A stretch of 64,000 nt of DNA, from assembly GCA_018340375.1 (NCBI GenBank), contig JAFFJZ010000001.1, positions 50,088,001 through 50,152,000 of the forward strand. The letters run 5' to 3'. How positions within the stretch are numbered: position 1 is the stretch's first letter; every line of letters starts with the position of its first letter. The position numbers and the translations under genes are program-made. Shown here one piece after another: positions 1 to 12,164 of this stretch. This stretch comes from Gonatopus flavifemur. Taxonomy: Eukaryota; Arthropoda; Insecta; Hymenoptera; Dryinidae. The notes below the pieces were generated by a model, which did no database searches, had not been told where the DNA came from, and was given only the letters and a program-made list of their open reading frames with translations.

Positions 1-2369
1 GAATTTATATGAACTCGAAAATATTGAGTCTCCGCATTCTCTTTCCTTGTCCGCTATACCTGATTCTACGAACAATTCATTACAATCTTTATCGTATTTT
101 ACAAACCTACATTATGTTTTATTTTCGTCGTTATGCTCAAACTATTTTCTCCCTTGATTCATAATTATTCTATTCAATTCTGTTTACGATAGAAATAACT
201 TTCGTCAATGGAAGAAGAAGACATTTGAACTTTTTCCAGTGGGAGGAAGTAAGGAATTTCCCAACTTTCTCTTAAAGAAAGGAAAAGACTCATCAACTTC
301 TTTTAATGCGAACAAGAAAAGAACTGTATAAACTGCCTCCTCTTCCGAAGAAAGAGATGAAGAAAAAGATCTCGCAATAATTTCCAAAGGGTGGGAGATT
401 GATTCATGGAAGTGAAAGTGAATTATAAGAAAGATATTTCAAATTTCAATGAGATATAATAATACTCGTACTATTGATTCTCTGCCGATGCTGTAAACTG
501 CTATTTGCTTAAATTTTTTAATCGATGAGAGATAGAGAAAACCGTGGATCAATCCTTCTAAATCCTTCGTCCATAAGAATGAGCACGTTTTTCTTTAAAA
601 TATTGAAGCAAATCACTCAACAAGGTTGGATGGATTTTCTGGCATTGAAAACCTCGATATTAATTTTCTGTCTCGATAAATTCATTTCACAGCACAAAAC
701 CTCATTACCATGAGGCGGTGGTGTTTCATCTAGAACCATCAATTTTCTCTCCATTTTGTTTTCCTTACATAATTCGGATATAAATTCATTCGGAATAATA
801 ATGTTTTCTTGTTTGTAAATTGAATACCATTCATTAGGTGGTACTGTAATTGATCGTATAACACGTTCGTAATGGAATATTTCCTATTTTTATGTCGGAT
901 AATAGATCTTACGATAATCTTATAAAGTGGGATCCATATATTTCTCAACTCACGTAAATTTCAAGCTGAATAACGGAAGACCGCATCGTTAAAAGTTAAG
1001 TTGAGAGTTCGCAAGTGAGATCAACTTGTAAGGTAACCGATCTGTACACCGCAAATGTGATAAATGTTCGAATACTGCGTTCTTTTTGGGATTTTTCTAC
1101 CTCGACGATGATTTAAATAGAGACGTTGTAATTTCTTCCTTTGAATGTTCCTGAGCTCTTACTTTGAAGATTTGATTCCTTATTTTTTTGAATGAACAAA
1201 CAAGCAAGCAATTTTTTTGGTTTACTTTCGGTTATTTTTTGGTTTGGTAAAAATTCGGTCAGAAAATGGTTACCCAGATGATTTTTACCATATGACCTAT
1301 TTGTGACCGGAAACTGAAAATGTGGTCCGTTTTTGGAACCTTTCTGGTATTTTTGAGCTAAAAACCCAGCAAATCGCTACAAAATAACCGAAAAATCATC
1401 AAATTGAAATTGGTTGAATTTTTGTTGGATTTTGGGAAGAATGAAAAGCAGTGAAATGATTTAAAAAAATAGAACAAAAGTTTATTTGATGGTTTCAAAA
1501 ATCACATCTTGAGAATATATAGATCATATAATCGCTTATTCAACTGTTTATCTTCATCACTTCAACATAAGGAGTATTTAAATCAAGGTTGATATTGGTA
1601 TTTGGATGTATCGATATGGTTTCAGGAGACAATATTCTCATGATAATCCAAAACATGACACGAGAGTCCCCTCGTAGGTACATTCTTTGTTCATAAGAAA
1701 TACCATAAAATGGTAAACTTGAACTCTCGAGAGAAATTTTCAAATTATTGTGTCTGTCCGTGGAGTTGACTATGTATGAATTATGTGAGAGTATTGTTTA
1801 ACGTATGTGCGTAACGATGCAAGGGAGAGGATAAGTGAGAAGGATATGCACGATGAACAATATAATTCTGGGAGCAAGAATTTGGGTTAACATCCTCCTG
1901 AAATATAGCTGTCCGACTTACAACAGCTTCACACCCATATTCATCAACTGTGTTACTAGAATACAAGAGCGATACGCGTTGCGTTGATGTCGAGATATTC
2001 AGTTTACGCAGTGAATAAGTCTAGATAAAAATGGTGCGAGTATGAGCAAATGTTTGAGGCATGATTTTTCAGATGATGCAATGGGAAGAATATTGATTTG
2101 TTCTCTCTCCATATAATATTTATTTGTGGGAATGAAATATTCAATTGAATGCAGAAATTCGTCACTTGTGGCGAATAAATTATTCATTTAGCAGACCAAT
2201 GTATTTGGCGCAATCATTGAATCGTTTGATTTGATAAAATATCTCACTAATCCCAAAGAATATGCTATGAAGAGAGAACAAATGTGCTATTTATTTGGGT
2301 AGAAGAAATTTTTTTCAGTGTGTTCACTGTAGAGTTTGAAACGTGGGCGTTTAATTGTTGATTTCAGCC
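1..2369. other. AT-rich sequence, no gene recognised
   Basis: Open frames here are at most about 70 codons and none resembles a protein I know. There is no clear inverted repeat or transposon end. Composition is typical of insect intergenic or intronic DNA. A long intron of a gene outside the window cannot be excluded. Confidence 0.5.
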
Positions 2370-2377
2370 GATCGAGT

Positions 2378-2652
2378 GGCAGAACAAGAACTCTACTCTC
2401 TATTTCTCTATTCTAAAAAAACTCTATTCCTAAATATCTTTATACTTAAATGACTAATTCTGAATATCCCTATTCTCACAAATCTCCATTGTTTTCAATA
2501 TTTATTAGATATAGATGTTTTCTGTTTTATATATAAAAGTATAGAGATATCTAGGATTAGCCATATTTGAGGATAGACTTGTTTAAGAATAGAGATATTG
2601 ACGGATAGTTATTTGAGAATAGAAAAATACAGAATAGAGTTCTTGTTCTGTC
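2378..2652. repeat. Palindromic hAT-like MITE
   Basis: The arms are inverted copies: the left begins GGCAGAACAAGAACTCTA and the right ends AGAGTTCTTGTTCTGTC, and similarity continues far into both arms (repeated CTCTATTCT words). Flanking octamers gatcgagt (2370-2377) and gatcgaat (2653-2660) match at 7 of 8 positions, the 8-bp target duplication expected for hAT transposition. There is no coding capacity. The hAT assignment is inferred from duplication length. Confidence 0.6.
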
Positions 2653-2888
2653 GATCGAATCAAAGTGCAATCAGCAAGATTTGATGAATTCTTGAAAATT
2701 GATAGAGAGTATTGTAAAGAGTACTTTTACTTCGTTTCCGACAGTGAAAAAGTGAACTGCTGAATTACACCTCAATTCAAGGTGCTGAATGCTCAGACTA
2801 CTCGAGAACTATAATACTACGAACGAAGTAATTTTGTCATGATGACAAAATTCACCATGCCGTTTTGAATGAGAGCCGGCTGAAGATA

Positions 2889-2992
2889 CAGTAAGACTCC
2901 GTAATAAGAACATTCACCTCCTTCATTCAACGCAAGGCAACAACGGTTCGAATGAAGAAGAGGGTGCGTGTTCTTATTCCAGGGTCTTACTG
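2889..2992. repeat. Short palindromic MITE with TA target duplication
   Basis: A 104-bp element with long imperfect inverted arms: the left CAGTAAGACTCCGTAATAAG mirrors the right TTATTCCAGGGTCTTACTG. TA lies on both sides (2887-2888 and 2993-2994). The centre is a short AAGGCAACAACGG loop. Terminal TA points to a Tc1/mariner-type mobiliser. Confidence 0.65.
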
Positions 2993-3070
2993 TACATCCC
3001 AGGCTCGTAATGCCAAGACCGACAATTGCAACATGATCGATGTCAAGCTTGGCATGGCAAGTCTGGTCAG

Positions 3071-3271
3071 CCTAGCCTTGGCCGATGCATGGCCCGCCAT
3101 AGCTGACTAAGCGTTGATAGAGTCTTGGACACCAATGCTAGGACCAAGGATATTTTGTCGTGTTTGATTGAATTTTCGTCAAACAAGCCTTGACCAATGG
3201 TTGGCGTATTATAGCTGAACCAAACCTTGATAGCGTCTTGAACATCAATGCTAGGACCAAGCATATTTTGC
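3071..3271. repeat. Two-copy tandem repeat, unit about 113 bp
   Basis: The words GCCTTGR, TTGATAG and CAATGCTAGGACCAAG recur at a constant 113-bp offset (for example CAATGCTAGG at 3133 and 3246). The copies are diverged. The motif tggccgatgcatggcccg resembles the GGCCCATG words of the repeat at 53470-54160, which may be related. Confidence 0.6.
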
Positions 3272-5135
3272 CAAATAAATATTTTTTCCAGTGTATCAAT
3301 AAGTAAGAAAGTCATTAATTTGAATACATTGAGATACAAGATGACTGTACTGAAGAATATAATTGAAAAATTTATCGTAAATCTGATGTTTTCTTCGTCA
3401 GGCCGAGAAATTGACGACCCCTCTTCGTATTTGATAGTACAAAATTGCATTCACGTGGATCAATCATTCGTCTGATTTATCAAAATTGTCTTCACTCATT
3501 ATCATTATTAATATATTTGTTCCCTGACGTGATTAATAATTTAGAAGGTCTCTCAACGATATTTTCCTGTAGGATATCAAAGTTAGAATAAGCTCAAAGA
3601 TAAAACACTGCCATGCGATATTTACTCGGAATATTAGAGTACATGTGAGGAATTTTCGAAGATAGTGTGAAATTTCCTTCCAAGAATTATGTGGGAGTAA
3701 TTTATCACATACGCGGTTGGGCGAAAGATAGTACGTACGAGATGCATTTTGTAATCGAATTTCAATCCTCTGACGCGAACTAGTTGTATGTTTTCACTAG
3801 AAGCTTCCGCAAGAGTTATTCGTTTTGAAATTGATGTGAATATACTGGATATCGGTTTCGCGAGGACGAAACTTGGATGCATACAATATGTTGAATCAAT
3901 GAAAAGAACACTAGAGATTATTGAATGAATTATGAATTCACATGTCTGACTGTATTCGTATCATTCTACTGATTCCACAAGGATCCTTCAAGAATCCATC
4001 ATTTCGAAAACTTTGAAATTTTAAATACAAAGATGGTCAAATTTTCTCTCCGAAACGCAACTTTCAGCTGAATTTTAAGATATTTTCAAAATAATATGGG
4101 AACTGAGAGTGACTTTATCGCTAAATTTATATTCAATTCATGATCCCAGGTGAGTATCTACTGTGATCTGATATTTTGAAAATTTCATATCAATTGCTAT
4201 GTTGTGTGGAAGTGTGGCGCAAAGTTTTGCGCGTTTAGACTGTAACTTTATGCTATGGGTGTATACCAATGCATTTACAGTTTCGCTGCGCTTGAAGGCT
4301 TTTATTGACATTCACGACGTTTCTACATTGAGTTCAATTTTAATAAAATATTGGCTCAACCTGACGATAATCCTTAGTCGGGTACTTAAATATTTCATTT
4401 ACAATACACGCGGGGATATGGAGTTGGATAGAGATTCTCTTTAAGTGAGCAATTCAATTGAATCATCTGCCAGGCTTTTTGTTTCGTGTGTGGTACGCAT
4501 TTCCATGAACAAATGTCTCTATTCCTTTAGCCCAAATGTAAATACTCATGGCTCACTTATCAATCAATTACCGTGAAGTTTTGATTTTCCAGTGCATTCA
4601 GCATTCCAGTACAAATTATTCAATGGAATAGAAGGCATTTCGTAGACTCTAGAGGTAATAAATCTCTATGTTCAAAATACTCAAAGATAATTGAATAATA
4701 TGAAAAAAATCAACCAACCAGACCCATGATCGTATATAAAAGTCTAGGAACTCATCTAAATTTGAATTGTGTGCGGGGAGTATTCTTATTGAAGAACTTC
4801 TCTCCTTGAAATTTCTGTACTTTGTAGTGGCGCTGTGATCCAAGTGCAGATGTCCACTTGCAGAGCGATAAACATGAGTCAAAAATAGATATTTCCATTT
4901 CCCGTGTACAGCAGCAAACGATTATATTTCGATTACAGCATCACTGTAACGTTCGAACGTGTTGAGAACATTCTTGGAACGTCTGAAAAACGTCTGGGAA
5001 ACATAGTGCGTGCCGTTATGGTAAGGCGGTGGCCAGATATTGTTCTGCACTAGGAGAACACCTGGTTCACTGATTTTTCCCATTCTATAAAATTTTCTTC
5101 GAGTACTTCAGGTGGAAAGATTCAGTGACTCTATG
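3272..5135. other. AT-rich sequence, no gene recognised
   Basis: No frame shows a familiar domain and no strong inverted repeat was seen. Short open frames at 3634-3882, 4199-4444 and 4649-4882 have the composition of chance frames. Confidence 0.45.
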
Positions 5136-5731
5136 CCCTAACAAGAATGCCAGGCAAAATGAGACAGAAAATTATTGTCAGGTTCTGAACGGTTTTTTTC
5201 CAGGTAATCCAGGCAAAATCTGATGACCAACTTTCTATTTGATTTTGTCCTGAATTACCAAATTGAAATATCCTGTCAAAACCTGACAGCATGTTTTTGA
5301 GACAGTTCTGTTTGGAATTTATAGTTTGTGATATCCAGTTAGAAACCAACGAAAATTTTCCTGCCAGGTTTTGACAGGACGTCACAATTTGGTGATTCCA
5401 GAGAAAATTGGGTAGAAAATTGGTCAGTTTTCGCCTAGATTACCGGGGAAAGAAATTTATTTCCCACTGTAAAGAAATTCTTTCTGAAAATTCAGAAAAT
5501 GTGGTTGTAGTGTTTCACAACCGCTTTTTTTTGAATTTTCAAATAAATACGCTTTGAAATTCAGTTGAAGTTCCTTAAAATTGAGTAAAAATCACCTGAA
5601 AATACAGGAAAAAGTGGCTGTAAGAAATCACAGTTACATTTTCTGAATTTCCAGAAGGAATTTTTTTACAGTGAACCATTCAGAGCCTGACAATAATTTT
5701 CTGTTCAGTCTCGCACGGCATTTCTAGCAGG
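5136..5731. repeat. Palindromic element with CCCTA..CAAGAATGCC ends, containing a younger MITE
   Basis: The left arm ccctaacaagaatgccagg mirrors the right ggcatttctagcagg. Deeper in, GACAGAAAATTATTGTCAGG is mirrored by CCTGACAATAATTTTCTG. The interior holds CCTGTCAAAACCTGACAG and CCAGGTTTTGACAGG, palindromes at a smaller scale. A separate palindrome occupies 5465-5673. The ends resemble those of elements at 33368, 35985, 43339 and 53124. Confidence 0.55.
5465..5673. repeat. Palindromic MITE, CACTGTAAA ends (family A)
   Basis: CACTGTAAAGAAATTC at the left is mirrored by GAATTTTTTTACAGTG at the right. TTCAGAAAATGTGGTTGTA is mirrored by CAGTTACATTTTCTGAA. Related copies lie at 16169-16377 and, in pieces, at 28885-29432. 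There is no coding capacity. Confidence 0.65.
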
Positions 5732-7590
5732 TCGATTCAGGGATCTCCTTGAGCATACCGTAGAAACGAGAGTCACTAGATTTCTCCACCCTCTTTAAAA
5801 CCAGGACAAATCCAGACCAATCCGGGCAAATCCTGGGACAAAAACCATACAAAGCCCGACAGAACCAAACAAAATCATGTCATATTTTTGTCTGGATTTG
5901 TCCGGCCTTTTCAGCAGGGTACCCAAATTACTTGAAGATAATTGAATAAAATGGAAAAAATCAATTCATCTTTGTATATTTTGGGCTGAGAGATCTAGTA
6001 ATTGTAGAGTTTACGGAATACCCCGCCCTCAATTTGTGTGTGTGAATGTGGGGCTACTTTTTCTCCGTTCTTGGTCCACGCCAGCTAATCTTGGATCAAG
6101 AATGCTGCCACGTTTATGCACACATGAGTAATAAGAAGAGATTTTCTTACAATCTCACAATTAATTGAAAAATAAATTCTCTTTTATTTTTAGTGTGTAT
6201 GAAGGTGTGTAATACAGGACTATCAATAAATATCGTAATTCATCGCATGCTATTGATTTGTTTGAGCAATTGCAAACTAATTCATATTCCATTGTTTTAT
6301 AATAAAATGAAATCATGAAAAGACTTACATCAATTGGAAACATGTTCGGAATGGAAAATGAATTTTCATGTTTGTGATATACGTATTCAGTATTAATATC
6401 AATATTTTTAACGGTCGTTGCGACAATATTTTGAATACCAATGATGTTTGTTCGGATTCAGAATATATTTATCCAACAATCAAAAAAGTTTCATGAACAG
6501 AAAGACCAATGATTGGACTCAAATTTATTCTTTTCATCCTGGAATCCATTGAATCGAAGGTTTTTAAAACTTACATTCATTTGGAATACACTGAAAAAAC
6601 TGTTCAGTCGTCGTGATTAAAATATTTAGCGAAATACGACTAAAAAGTCGTATACAAAATTTAGTTATCGCAACAAAATATGGGCCATTCCATGCGGTTT
6701 TTATATTCGATGCACTTTTTTAGATTTTGTTTTTTTAGGGTTTCTTTTTCTCGAAAATATGATTTTTTGAAAGCCTGACGTTTTTGAAATCTTCTAATTT
6801 TCGAACCCTTGTTATTCGCAATGTATCGAACGTATCGGGAACTTCAGAGGCATACAAGCTAGGATTCTTTCTTTATTTCTCAATTATGCAAGTTTCATAA
6901 TCAACATAATTAACGTGCACTGAGGAGTGGAATTTTTAAATAATAGATGGTTTTGATTTTCTCTGTTTTTTCACAGAATGATCTGTAAACCGAAACGAAA
7001 ATTCAGCATTTTTTTCTGTTATATAATATTCAAATAACAGTCAGTGCGATAGAACATTTGAAAACAGAGAAAAATTCATCTGCACTCCATGTTAAAATGA
7101 CCCATATTTTTTTTTTTTTTCTTTCATTAGATTAATCTTCCTAAAATATGAAGTTCAAATAACGCAGATAACTATGAAAAAAGAGTATATATTGTTCTGG
7201 TTCTCCTATTAGAAAGTTTCATCAAGGAGAACTCTGATTACGGATTGAGGGTCCAATTCTGGAGTAATTCTGGAATAAAAATCTTGCAGTGCATTCTTTG
7301 ATCGATGTTTTCTGTTGGGAAAAAGTACAAAGAATTCATTCGAGAAAATAAATAACGACAATTCATCAGATTTTGTAAGTTTGAATTTTCGTTTCGTTTC
7401 TATAAACGATTCAAACTTCAAGAACATCTCTGAGTGATATAAATCTCAGAAATTGGCTGTGTGAGTTGTTTATTGATACAGTATTTAGAATATTCATATA
7501 AATGGTCGAGTTAATCTCACACTGAGAAAAATTTCAATAGTCACATGAACTGTTTGAGGACAACCACTCAAATTAAATATTCACGACTGC
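5732..7590. other. AT-rich sequence with one weak inverted-repeat element
   Basis: No gene was recognised. A possible decayed element spans about 6678-7111: tatgggccattccatg near the left is mirrored loosely by catgttaaaatgaccca at the right, next to a poly-T run. Its left end resembles the GGGGCATTCCACG terminus of the long palindrome at 49927. The segment 7371-7425 is shared with 15990-16050, about 60 bp at high identity including cgtttcgtttctRtaaacg. Confidence 0.35.
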
Positions 7591-7817
7591 ACTGTTAGAA
7601 AAATCTGTCTTAAACTTAACAATACTATTATGAAGTCTTTTACATAAACACTTTATTAAATTTCATACGAAATTCTGTATGAAATTTAATAATCGTTCTC
7701 AAATTCAATATGGGAATATGAAATTTCATACAAAATGTCGTATGAAATTTAATAAAATGTTTGTGTAAAAAACTTCATAATATTATTGTTAAGTTTAAGA
7801 CAGATTTTTCTAACAGT
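7591..7817. repeat. Near-perfect 227-bp hairpin MITE
   Basis: ACTGTTAGAAAAATCTGTC at the left is mirrored exactly by GACAGATTTTTCTAACAGT at the right. The two arms of about 100 bp differ at only a handful of positions, so this is the cleanest small hairpin in the window and probably a young insertion. The arms contain nested TTTCATACGAAATT words. A decayed relative lies at 22588-22826. Confidence 0.75.
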
Positions 7818-9884
7818 ATGTATAAACGGTTGAAGTAACTTGTTTATAGTAACGAAAATTATTTATACAATCAGGTCAACTATATAAAGAGGTAGAAAAA
7901 TTATAATTGAATATTTATCCCTTTACATAGTTGCCTGCACCGTAGATTTCTCTGAGTGCATGACTGGCCTCTCTCTACGTTCCTGAATTCATCGATGAAA
8001 TATAGGTATATCCACGATGTGGTGTTATATTTTTCGACAACTCTAGATAACTTCCATTCCCTGAGTATTAATTACCCGAGGGAAAAAGATTAGATCTAAT
8101 GAGATGTAAATTTCTTCAGATCTCAATTTTGGCAAAAATCTCTACAAACCTCTGGATATCCATTCAAATCTAAAGATTTCCATTTTGCAAGAAATCCAAA
8201 AGGTGTGAGGAGATCTAAAAAGATACCCGAAGATCTCCAGAGTTCTTTTTGAATCTTTGAATAATCTGAAGTTGTATATGAGATAGAAATTAAATAATGA
8301 GTGATTTTCATGAGAAATCAACGTTAACAGATTTGTTTGATAGATGATAGAGAGTGGACAGGAATAGCAATTTCTCGATGTTATTCTGCGGTATGATTTA
8401 TCTGGATGCAACACATCGATTCCATGTCTATCAATAATCCGCATCGACATTTCGTATAAATCATCATAAGGCATTTCCTTTGAATGGACAAGAATGAGCG
8501 TTGAGTTTATCTGAACTTCAGGTCAATTATTAGACACTCTTCAACCATTACACAGCTGATTACAACGAGCTTCTGGAGAGTGTGTTCAGTAGATAATTAA
8601 TGGGGTTTTCACTTCATTTGAACTTTAAGTCCCTTGTAAAAGTTTGTCGTGACTCAAGAGAGTTTAGAAGTCGTACAAAGTTTGCAAAATGTAATGTAAG
8701 TTCATAAACATATAGTTCCTCAAACTTCCACGTATTTTACTCTCAACCAGATTCGTATGTCCGTATCGAGAAAATTTTGGATAGATTCGATTTTCTTGAC
8801 AACAATTCAACGCGTATATAATTACAGAACACGCGGCCGGAATTCAATATTACGAGGGAGAGATACCGAACTTATTAAACTTCGATAGGATTTGAAATCA
8901 TTTAGTCCTTACGTAATTTGCGAGTTGTATATACGAGAGCAAATTGAAATTATAATTGGATTCATCATTTTTGACGGAAATACAGCGCTCGAGATCTTCT
9001 TTGAACAACTTTGGGATTTTCATCCACTGTTTCAAGTATCATCATTTTGAGGATACTTCAAATGCAGCATTGTGATCTCTGAATAAATGTTTGAACTCAC
9101 AATTGAATTTACAAATCGTTCATCACACTTCGGATATTTTATAAACGACTTGAAAATAATTTCAGCTTGAATCTATTGTTGTGTTATCGAGAAGAGAAAC
9201 TGTTTCTTATGATTCTTCAATACCTTTTCAATATTAATTCTTCTCCATCTACACTCTTTGAATTTGAATTAGTGAAAATTCCATGATTCCGCTCCATTGG
9301 TTCGTAGAAGGGAGTTTATTTACTTCAATGAAATCACTTTCGTTTCAATCGGTTTTAATTTTTCTCTCTTTCGAGCTGTTTGAATGGAATGATTCCCACG
9401 TGCTTAGTTTGAAACTAGAACTGCGGAATAAAAAATATCACACTCGAAGTTGACTACTCGACTATAAGATGTAAATGTGTATGTAATAAGGTTGCTCAAT
9501 ACTTTCATAATTTTTATACATAGGACATACCAAAGTTTTATGCGAGTTACATGATATTTTGTTCCAACAAAGCTTGTTTCCACGATACTCTTCCGTTGGG
9601 AAGAGTTTCGCATACGACAGAAATGATGGATATAAAACATATCTGGAAGTTCGTTGTTGAATAATACTTTCCACGTGGATCTCCAAATGAAATCTTCTCA
9701 AAGAAAATTGTTGTCATTTAACAAAATGTCCAAATGCTCTCGAGCTTTTCTGTATGAAACTTCACAGAAGGAGAGGAAGTTTGATGCACGGTATGTCCAG
9801 TTTGCCTTTTTGTAAATGCACAAAGATTTCTCTGCACAGAGCACATTGCGAGGTCGGTGATGCCAATTAAGGAAACCATGCATA
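7818..9884. other. AT-rich sequence, no gene recognised
   Basis: The stretch 8090-8300 is rich in AGATCT/GATATC-like words (agatctcaat, gatatcc, gaagatctcc), recalling the arms of 17478-18510, but I cannot set boundaries. The overlapping minus-strand frames at 9404-9701 show no known domain. Confidence 0.4.
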
Positions 9885-10115
9885 CACGGAAAGAAGAGTA
9901 TAATAATGGTTATCAGACGAAGTATAGTAATCGAAGTATATAATTCATTATGACGTCAAATACTATACATCTATCAGTGGTCAGCAGAAATATAGTAAAT
10001 GTTACGAGAGTTGTGATGAATTGTCATATACCGATTGTCATTTATCGTCATAATGAATCATATCCTCCTAATATTATATTTGTATGATAATGGTTATCAT
10101 ATTTCTTTCTCCGTG
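9885..10115. repeat. Palindromic MITE, CACGGA ends
   Basis: The left CACGGAAAGAAGAGTATAAT mirrors the right TATTTCTTTCTCCGTG. ATAATGGTTATCA occurs near both ends and ATTCATTATGACG is mirrored by CGTCATAATGAAT. TA precedes the left end and TG follows the right. It is one of several elements with CACGGAGAAAA-type ends. Confidence 0.65.
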
Positions 10116-10250
10116 TGACAATTCCAAGGTTTCTCTGAGGTTTTCTTGTTTATTCGAAATATATTCGAAGATTTCTCGATTATTCTCTTTTATACATTTT
10201 TTCGTTGTAAGATCTTTACATTTCCGGCGCATTCGAATAGAGTTTTCGAA

Positions 10251-10541
10251 ATGTCCCATTCAGCCAACGTCTCAGTGATATGTATAATTACAAGCATCAA
10301 ATTAAAATACGTTCACACGCTCCTCTGGTTCATGGGTATACTATTATTCAACGAGTGCACCTTCATCGAGTCAAGAGTGATTCAAGGAGAGAAAACTTTT
10401 ACTTTTCATACAGCAACTATCATAAGATTACGAAAAGCTTCATTAAATTGCATGGTTGAACTAAGTGTGAAAGTACCACATTCTCTCCTCAACTTGCAAA
10501 GTTTCATATACGTGTATGTATTGGAGAGATTATGGGATTAA
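10251..10541 (+). CDS. Hypothetical small protein with hydrophobic segment
   Basis: An ATG at 10251 opens 96 codons ending in TAA at 10539. The product has a hydrophobic stretch around residues 20-34 (HTLLWFMGILLF) preceded by lysines, which could be a signal anchor, then CTFIES and a basic segment. No family was recognised. In AT-rich DNA an open frame of this length arises by chance about as often as it is real, and there is no codon or context support. I give it because its segment CTFIES..K..F.FH...II loosely recalls the frame at 26414. Confidence 0.15.
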   Translation: MSHSANVSVICIITSIKLKYVHTLLWFMGILLFNECTFIESRVIQGEKTFTFHTATIIRLRKASLNCMVELSVKVPHSLLNLQSFIYVYVLERLWD

Positions 10542-10677
10542 ACTTTCTCGGATCTAACCACGGTGTGAAGTCTCTCACACTTTGAAGTAAAATAACACTT
10601 GAAGTGGAGAATTTAAATCTTGTCCATTGAACTTCGCACATGGCGAATGAAAGACCTGATTTGGAATTTTTGTTTTA

Positions 10678-11970
10678 CAGGTTGGTTGAAAAGTTTTGAA
10701 AGCAAAAATGAAAGAATGTGTATTTTTTGATGAAATGATTTTTTTTATTCAGTATAGTCTCCCTCAACTTCAACACACTTATTCCAACGATCCTCCAATA
10801 ATTTTATACCATCTCTGTAATGATTTTCCGGAAGCTCCGCAAAATACTGTTCCACAGCTGCAATAGCTTCTTAATTCGACGAAAAACGCTTTCCACGAAG
10901 GAATTGTTTCAAATTTCTGAAGAGGTAATAGTCGGAGGGAGCCAAATCTGGTGAATACAGTGGGTGTTCAAGCAATTCGTACTTCAATTCGTTCAGTTTA
11001 GCCATCGCCAGAACACTTGTGTGAACACGTGCATTGTCTTGATGAAAAATGATTTTGTTCTCCCGTAAAACGGGTCTTTTTTCACGAATTTTTTCATCCA
11101 ACTGGTCCAAAAGGTTGCAATAATATTCAGAGTTAATTGTTTTACCTTTTTCGAGATAATCAATCAACAAAACCCCTTTTGCGTCCCAAAAAACCAATGC
11201 TAAAACCATTTTTTGCCGATCGTTCTGGCTTCACCCGTTTGGGAGCTGAACAACTAGCTTCAGTTCACTGTAAACGTTCTTGTTTCAGTTTAGGATCATG
11301 ATGGTAGATCCAAGTCTCGTCCACAGTTACGAAACGACGCAAAAAATCGGTCTTATTCTGCTCAAAACGCTCCAAATTACGCTGAGGAATTTGTTTTCGA
11401 TTCAGTTTTTGTTGAATTGTCAACGAATGCGGCACTAACTTTCCAAAAAGCTTTTTCATATGTAATTCTTCGTGTAAAATATTGAGTACTCGTTCATCCG
11501 AGATGCCTATGGTATCAGCAATTTCACGCTTAGTCAAACTCGGATCTTCACAAACAATATCATAGACTTGCTCAATGATGTCTGATTTCGTTGCACTTTT
11601 TGGACGTCCACTACGTGATTGATCTTCAACGCTTGTACGACCACGTTTAAACTCTAAAACCCATCGATGTACAGTTGGAAATAAAGGAGCAGATTCCTTC
11701 AACGCTTTCTTCGTTTTAGTATGAATTTCTGTTGCTGATAAACCTTCCAAAACAAAGAATTTTATCACTGCACGATATTCGGATTTTTCCATTTTCACAA
11801 AATACACTGACACGTCAACTTCGAATGGCTTGTGAACGAAGAATGAATTGACAGATCGGGATAAAATTGTGTGTGTGTTCAAATGAAGGATGAAATATAA
11901 AAATATCGTATAAATTTTGATTCCTGTACTGGTTGATTGGTGTCGCTTTCAAAACTTTTCAACCAACCTG
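10678..11970 (-). mobile_element. Mariner transposon, full-length but inactive
   Basis: A 1,293-bp element bounded by 26-bp inverted repeats that match perfectly (10678-10703 and 11945-11970; outer bases caggttggttgaaaag). It is flanked by TA at 10676-10677 and 11971-11972, the mariner target duplication. It contains one transposase gene on the minus strand. Intact ends beside a mutated gene mean that any further movement would need transposase supplied in trans. Confidence 0.95.
10745..11792 (-). pseudogene. Mariner transposase, broken by two stops and a frameshift
   Basis: The ATG (MEKSEYRAV) is at 11792 and the family-typical end GDYTE-stop at 10745, 1,048 nt in all, the usual mariner length of about 349 codons less one base. 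Visible parts in order: the paired helix-turn-helix DNA-binding half with SRSGRP, a linker LVPHSLT (consensus WVPHEL), first catalytic Asp in VTVDETW, second in HQDNARVH, third in YSPDLAPSDYY. The second and third Asp are 34 residues apart, the mariner DD34D signature. Lesions: TGA at 11265-11267 where the family has Trp, a one-base indel in the A-run near 11210, and TAA at 10871-10873. The product would cut and paste the element at TA sites, but this copy is dead. Confidence 0.93.
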
Positions 11971-12164
11971 TAAATTCTGAAGAAAACCATCTGTTTCGTG
12001 AGGAAATTTCTTTTTTGTTTACAATCTAAAATACCCCAAAATATTGATCTCCCTCTCCTCAATTTCTCTTTTATGCTATAGAAAAAGCAAAGAGTATTAC
12101 ACAATTGTTCAACAGCCTTCGAACAATTTGTCTGAATCGATTTGTAAATTGTATAAAAATTCTA
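11971..12164. other. Spacer between mariner and LINE remnant
   Basis: AT-rich, with no feature seen. The LINE frame opens within its downstream edge. Confidence 0.4.

Noticed and set aside
3067..3450. 127-codon minus-strand frame
   Set aside because: Much of it lies over the 113-bp tandem repeat, and the rest is hydrophobic chance sequence.
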